A DNA stretch of 64,000 nt from Phaeocystidibacter luteus (GTDB lineage: Bacteria > Bacteroidota > Bacteroidia > Flavobacteriales > Schleiferiaceae), in assembly GCF_008933115.1 (NCBI RefSeq), contig NZ_WBVO01000014.1, positions 18,862 to 82,861 of the forward strand, given 5' to 3'. Each line of letters begins with the position of its first letter. Within the stretch, counting starts at the first letter, position 1. Shown here piece by piece: positions 61,374 through 64,000 of the stretch. The notes beneath the pieces were generated by a model that had not been told where the DNA came from, searched no databases, and saw nothing but the letters and a program-made list of their open reading frames with translations. The translations under genes and the position numbers were made by a program.

Positions 61374-62930
61374 ATGTTTAAGTACTTAAAACACTTCAAG
61401 CAGGATTTTCCTGCGAGTATAGTAGTATTCCTCGTCGCCCTACCGCTTTGTTTAGGCATTGCCGTTGCATCGGGCGCATCACCCTTCGCCGGAATTATCT
61501 CCGGAGTTATTGGTGGCATTGTCATTGGCTTTCTCAGCAAGTCGCACTTGAGCGTAAGTGGTCCAGCCGCGGGCTTGGTTACAATCGTCTATACCGCCAT
61601 TCACGATTTAGGATATGAGACCTTTCTTCTAGCGGTCATGCTAGCGGGTGTTATTCAATTGCTGCTCGGGCTTGTTCGAGCGGGAATCATCGGTCACTTC
61701 TTTCCGTCATCTGTTATTAAAGGCATGCTTGCGGCAATCGGTTTAATACTGATCATGAAGCAAGTGCAGCACATGTTTGGATACGACGGCGACCCGATGG
61801 GAGAGTTCTCCTTCTTCCAACCAGATGGCTTCAACACCTTTACGGGCATGATTCGTCCGTTTCAAGAACCCGTGGTTATGGGCGCCATCATAGTTGGCTT
61901 CTTCTGTTTGGCCCTTATGATACTTTGGGCTCGACCAATGATTCAAAACCACAAAGTGCTCGGCAGAATTCCTAGTGCGGTCTTGGTCGTAATCGTTGGA
62001 GCGGTCATCAATTCAATCTTTGCAGCGGTTAACCCGGAGTTGGTTCTTGGTGGTTCTCACCTTGTGAATGTTCCGGAGTTTGACGGCTGGACGGATTTCA
62101 CGGATAAGATCAAGACGCCAAATTTTGCTTCCCTGGGGAATTCTCAAGTGTATGTAGTGGCAATAACACTCGCTTTGGTGGCTTCACTAGAAACCTTGTT
62201 GAGTATTGAGGCGGTTGACAAAATGGACCCTCACAAGCGAAGAACTTCTCAGAATGCGGAGCTACGCGCTCAAGGGATTGGCAATACGCTGAGCGGACTT
62301 ATTGGTGGACTTCCGATTACAGCTGTGATTGTGCGAAGTACGGCCAACTTGGAGTCGGGGGCACAGTCGAAGCTTTCGGCGGTATACCACGGTATTTTGT
62401 TGTTGATAGCGGTATTGGTTTTCCCTTACGTCATCAACCTGATTCCGATGGCATCTCTGGCAGCTATACTGATTATGGTGGGCTATAAGCTCACACGACC
62501 TTCGCTCTACAAGGAGCAGTTTAGATTGGGGTGGGATCGATTCGTGCCGTTCATTGTAACGATCACTGCCATTTTGATGACTGACCTACTCAAAGGTGTG
62601 GTTGTCGGCCTGGTAGTTGGAATCTTCTTCATCCTTCGTGCTAACTACAAGGTTACACTTCAGTCGGATCAAGAGAATGAAAAGGACGGAAAGCGGGATG
62701 TTCACATCAAGCTTTCGGAGCACGTTTCCTTCTTAAACAAGGCGAAACTTCAATTGCGACTCGATCAAATTCCGAATGGCAGCCATGTGATTATTGATGG
62801 CACGCATACGAAGGATATCGACTACGACGCGGTTGAAGTAATCTACAACTTCAGCGAGGTTGCTGAAGAGCGGCAAATCAACCTCGAATTGAGAGATATT
62901 CCTGAAATTGAATCGTATTACCGCAAATAA
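61374..62930 (+). CDS. SulP-family inorganic anion transporter with STAS-like tail
   Basis: 518 residues from the ATG at 61374 (a TTG at 61371 is less likely). About 11-12 membrane segments with SulP motifs: PASIVVFLVALPLCLGIAVASGA, then SVSGPAAGLVTIV, then ETLLSIEAVDKMDPHKR and NTLSGLIGGLPITAVIVRS. A C-terminal soluble STAS-like domain (~440-518) follows. Bicarbonate or sulfate is the likely substrate. No carbonic anhydrase is adjacent to decide. Confidence 0.9.
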   Translation: MFKYLKHFKQDFPASIVVFLVALPLCLGIAVASGASPFAGIISGVIGGIVIGFLSKSHLSVSGPAAGLVTIVYTAIHDLGYETFLLAVMLAGVIQLLLGLVRAGIIGHFFPSSVIKGMLAAIGLILIMKQVQHMFGYDGDPMGEFSFFQPDGFNTFTGMIRPFQEPVVMGAIIVGFFCLALMILWARPMIQNHKVLGRIPSAVLVVIVGAVINSIFAAVNPELVLGGSHLVNVPEFDGWTDFTDKIKTPNFASLGNSQVYVVAITLALVASLETLLSIEAVDKMDPHKRRTSQNAELRAQGIGNTLSGLIGGLPITAVIVRSTANLESGAQSKLSAVYHGILLLIAVLVFPYVINLIPMASLAAILIMVGYKLTRPSLYKEQFRLGWDRFVPFIVTITAILMTDLLKGVVVGLVVGIFFILRANYKVTLQSDQENEKDGKRDVHIKLSEHVSFLNKAKLQLRLDQIPNGSHVIIDGTHTKDIDYDAVEVIYNFSEVAEERQINLELRDIPEIESYYRK

Positions 62931-62962
62931 AAAAATCCCGCTTCTGGCGGGATTCTTTTTTT
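62931..62962. terminator. Bidirectional terminator between the SulP and SPFH genes
   Basis: AATCCCGC (62934-62941) pairs with GCGGGATT (62947-62954), flanked by A run left and T run right, so it can serve both convergent genes. Confidence 0.88.
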
Positions 62963-62976
62963 GATTTATTCGGAGC

Positions 62977-63909
62977 TTACTTGTCCTTCGGCGATCCTGG
63001 ATTCGGACCATTGAGTTTTCCGATTTCGTTGGCTGCATGGAAGGAGGTGATCATGTTGTTGAGCATGTCTCCTGCTGCAGATGGCGTATTTGGAAGAAGT
63101 ATCAAGCTGCTGTTGCTATTCTCACTCACCGCGCTCAAGGTGTCGTAGTGTTGTGTGATTACAATTAGGGCAGAGGCCTCTTGGCTGTTGATGCCAACTT
63201 TATTGAGCACTTCTACGGATTCTTCCAAACCGCGCGCAATTTCGCGACGCTGATCGGCGATACCTTGACCTTGCAGGCGCTTGCTTTCTGCTTCGGCGGC
63301 AGCCTTTGCTACGATTCTGATGCGTTCAGCTTCACCGTCGTATTCAGCCGCAACCTTCTCACGCTCGGCCGCGTTAATGCGGTTCATGGCCGCTTTTACC
63401 TGTTCGGCCGGGTCGATATCCGTCACAAGGGCCTTGATGATGTCATAACCGTACTCGTTCATCGCTTCTTGCAGCTCGCGCTTCACGGCAATCGCGATAT
63501 CATCTTTCTTGATGAACACATCGTCGAGACGAAGGCGCGGCACCTCAGCACGAACCACGTCAAATACATAGGAAGTAATCTGATCGTGCGGAGATTGAAG
63601 CTTATAAAAGGCATTGTAGATGCTATCCTCAAGAATGAGATACTGAACAGAAACCTTCATTCGAATGAAAACGTCATCCTTGGTTTTGGTTTCTACAAGT
63701 ACATCGAGTTGTTGAATTCGCAGGGAAACGCGACCGGCGATGCGATCGACAAATGGTATCCTGAATTGGAAACCAGGCCTACGAATGCTCTGAAACTTAC
63801 CGAATCGTTCAACCAATGCGGCTTGTTGTTGCTTCACGATAAAGAAGCCAGAAAGAATGAGTAGTACGAGGAGCGCTCCAAGTACCATGTATACAGGATG
63901 GAATGGCAT
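62977..63909 (-). CDS. SPFH/Band 7 membrane protein (stomatin/paraslipin type)
   Basis: 310 residues. The N-terminal membrane helix is ~7-25. The Band 7 domain (~28-190) has QQAALVERFGKFQ and RRPGFQFRIPFVDR. An alanine/glutamate-rich coiled coil (~185-240, AEREKVAAEYDGEAERIR) is followed by a paraslipin-like tail. Members oligomerise at the inner membrane and organise proteases or membrane domains. No NfeD partner is adjacent in the window. Confidence 0.9.
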   Translation of the reverse strand: MPFHPVYMVLGALLVLLILSGFFIVKQQQAALVERFGKFQSIRRPGFQFRIPFVDRIAGRVSLRIQQLDVLVETKTKDDVFIRMKVSVQYLILEDSIYNAFYKLQSPHDQITSYVFDVVRAEVPRLRLDDVFIKKDDIAIAVKRELQEAMNEYGYDIIKALVTDIDPAEQVKAAMNRINAAEREKVAAEYDGEAERIRIVAKAAAEAESKRLQGQGIADQRREIARGLEESVEVLNKVGINSQEASALIVITQHYDTLSAVSENSNSSLILLPNTPSAAGDMLNNMITSFHAANEIGKLNGPNPGSPKDK

Positions 63910-63956
63910 AGTTGGGGTTTATTTAGTTGTTGGGAATATAGGGAATATCCGGGTTT

Positions 63957-64000
63957 GGGACTTATAGACCTTTGGACAAATGGACCATTGGACTTATGGA
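63957..64000. repeat. 8-bp-periodic repeat array at the right edge (GACTTATG type)
   Basis: GACTTATA, GACCTTTG, GACAAATG, GACCATTG, GACTTATG in one register, continuing past the window. Same family as 18131-18266. Confidence 0.85.

Overview
The window looks like a chromosomal segment of a marine-type member of the Bacteroidota, order Flavobacteriales (Cryomorphaceae/Schleiferiaceae-like). The evidence is several very large secreted proteins ending in type IX secretion (T9SS) sorting domains, Bacteroidota -7 promoter boxes (TAnnTTTG), bacillithiol deacetylase BshB1, a CcmBCDEF cluster with a Cys-type CcmE, and DUF6495 and DUF2520 genes typical of Flavobacteriia. No phage, plasmid, IS element or CRISPR array was seen.

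Layout. 1-18070: three giant tandem T9SS adhesin-like genes (the first cut by the window edge), built mainly of alternating fibronectin-III-like and MAM-like modules, each closed by a similar AGCCCCG hairpin terminator. 18128-19011: a gene-poor stretch with degenerate 8-bp-periodic repeats at both ends. 19012-26316: Smr protein, RNase P RNA, a 58-aa membrane protein, a CDGSH Fe-S protein, CorA, NhaC, then the compact operon DUF2520-kdsC-ubiA-maf. 26378-31578: cytochrome c maturation genes ccmB, then ccmC-ccmD-ccmE-ccmF, split by a 560-bp composite repeat. 31706-38834: a T9SS protein, a sigma factor translationally coupled to a protein with the layout of a dual-membrane-spanning anti-sigma factor, glutathione peroxidase, BshB1, a glycosyltransferase and YeiH. 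38931-45837: tRNA-His, thioredoxin, a Nudix-type regulator, thioredoxin reductase, a small secreted protein and an AraC regulator, with four consecutive intergenic gaps filled by the same composite repeat. 45839-47840: an ars operon (operator, ArsR, Trx-type ArsC, Acr3). 47842-63909: housekeeping, transport and peptidase genes, plus two tandem paralogous T9SS proteins. The 8-bp repeat reappears at the right edge.

The most unusual content is the composite intergenic repeat (five copies, A-E). Its first module is an ordered string of different short palindromic 'words' separated by a constant AAGG and always ending in the same terminal word. It is followed by REP-like palindromes (core CCACGGGCTTTAGCCCGTGG) and then by 54-, 101- or 104-bp tandem units. 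Read on paper, it is not coding, not CRISPR and not an IS, and no cognate transposase is in the window. The second point of interest is the sigma factor/dual-membrane anti-sigma pair at 32950-35294.
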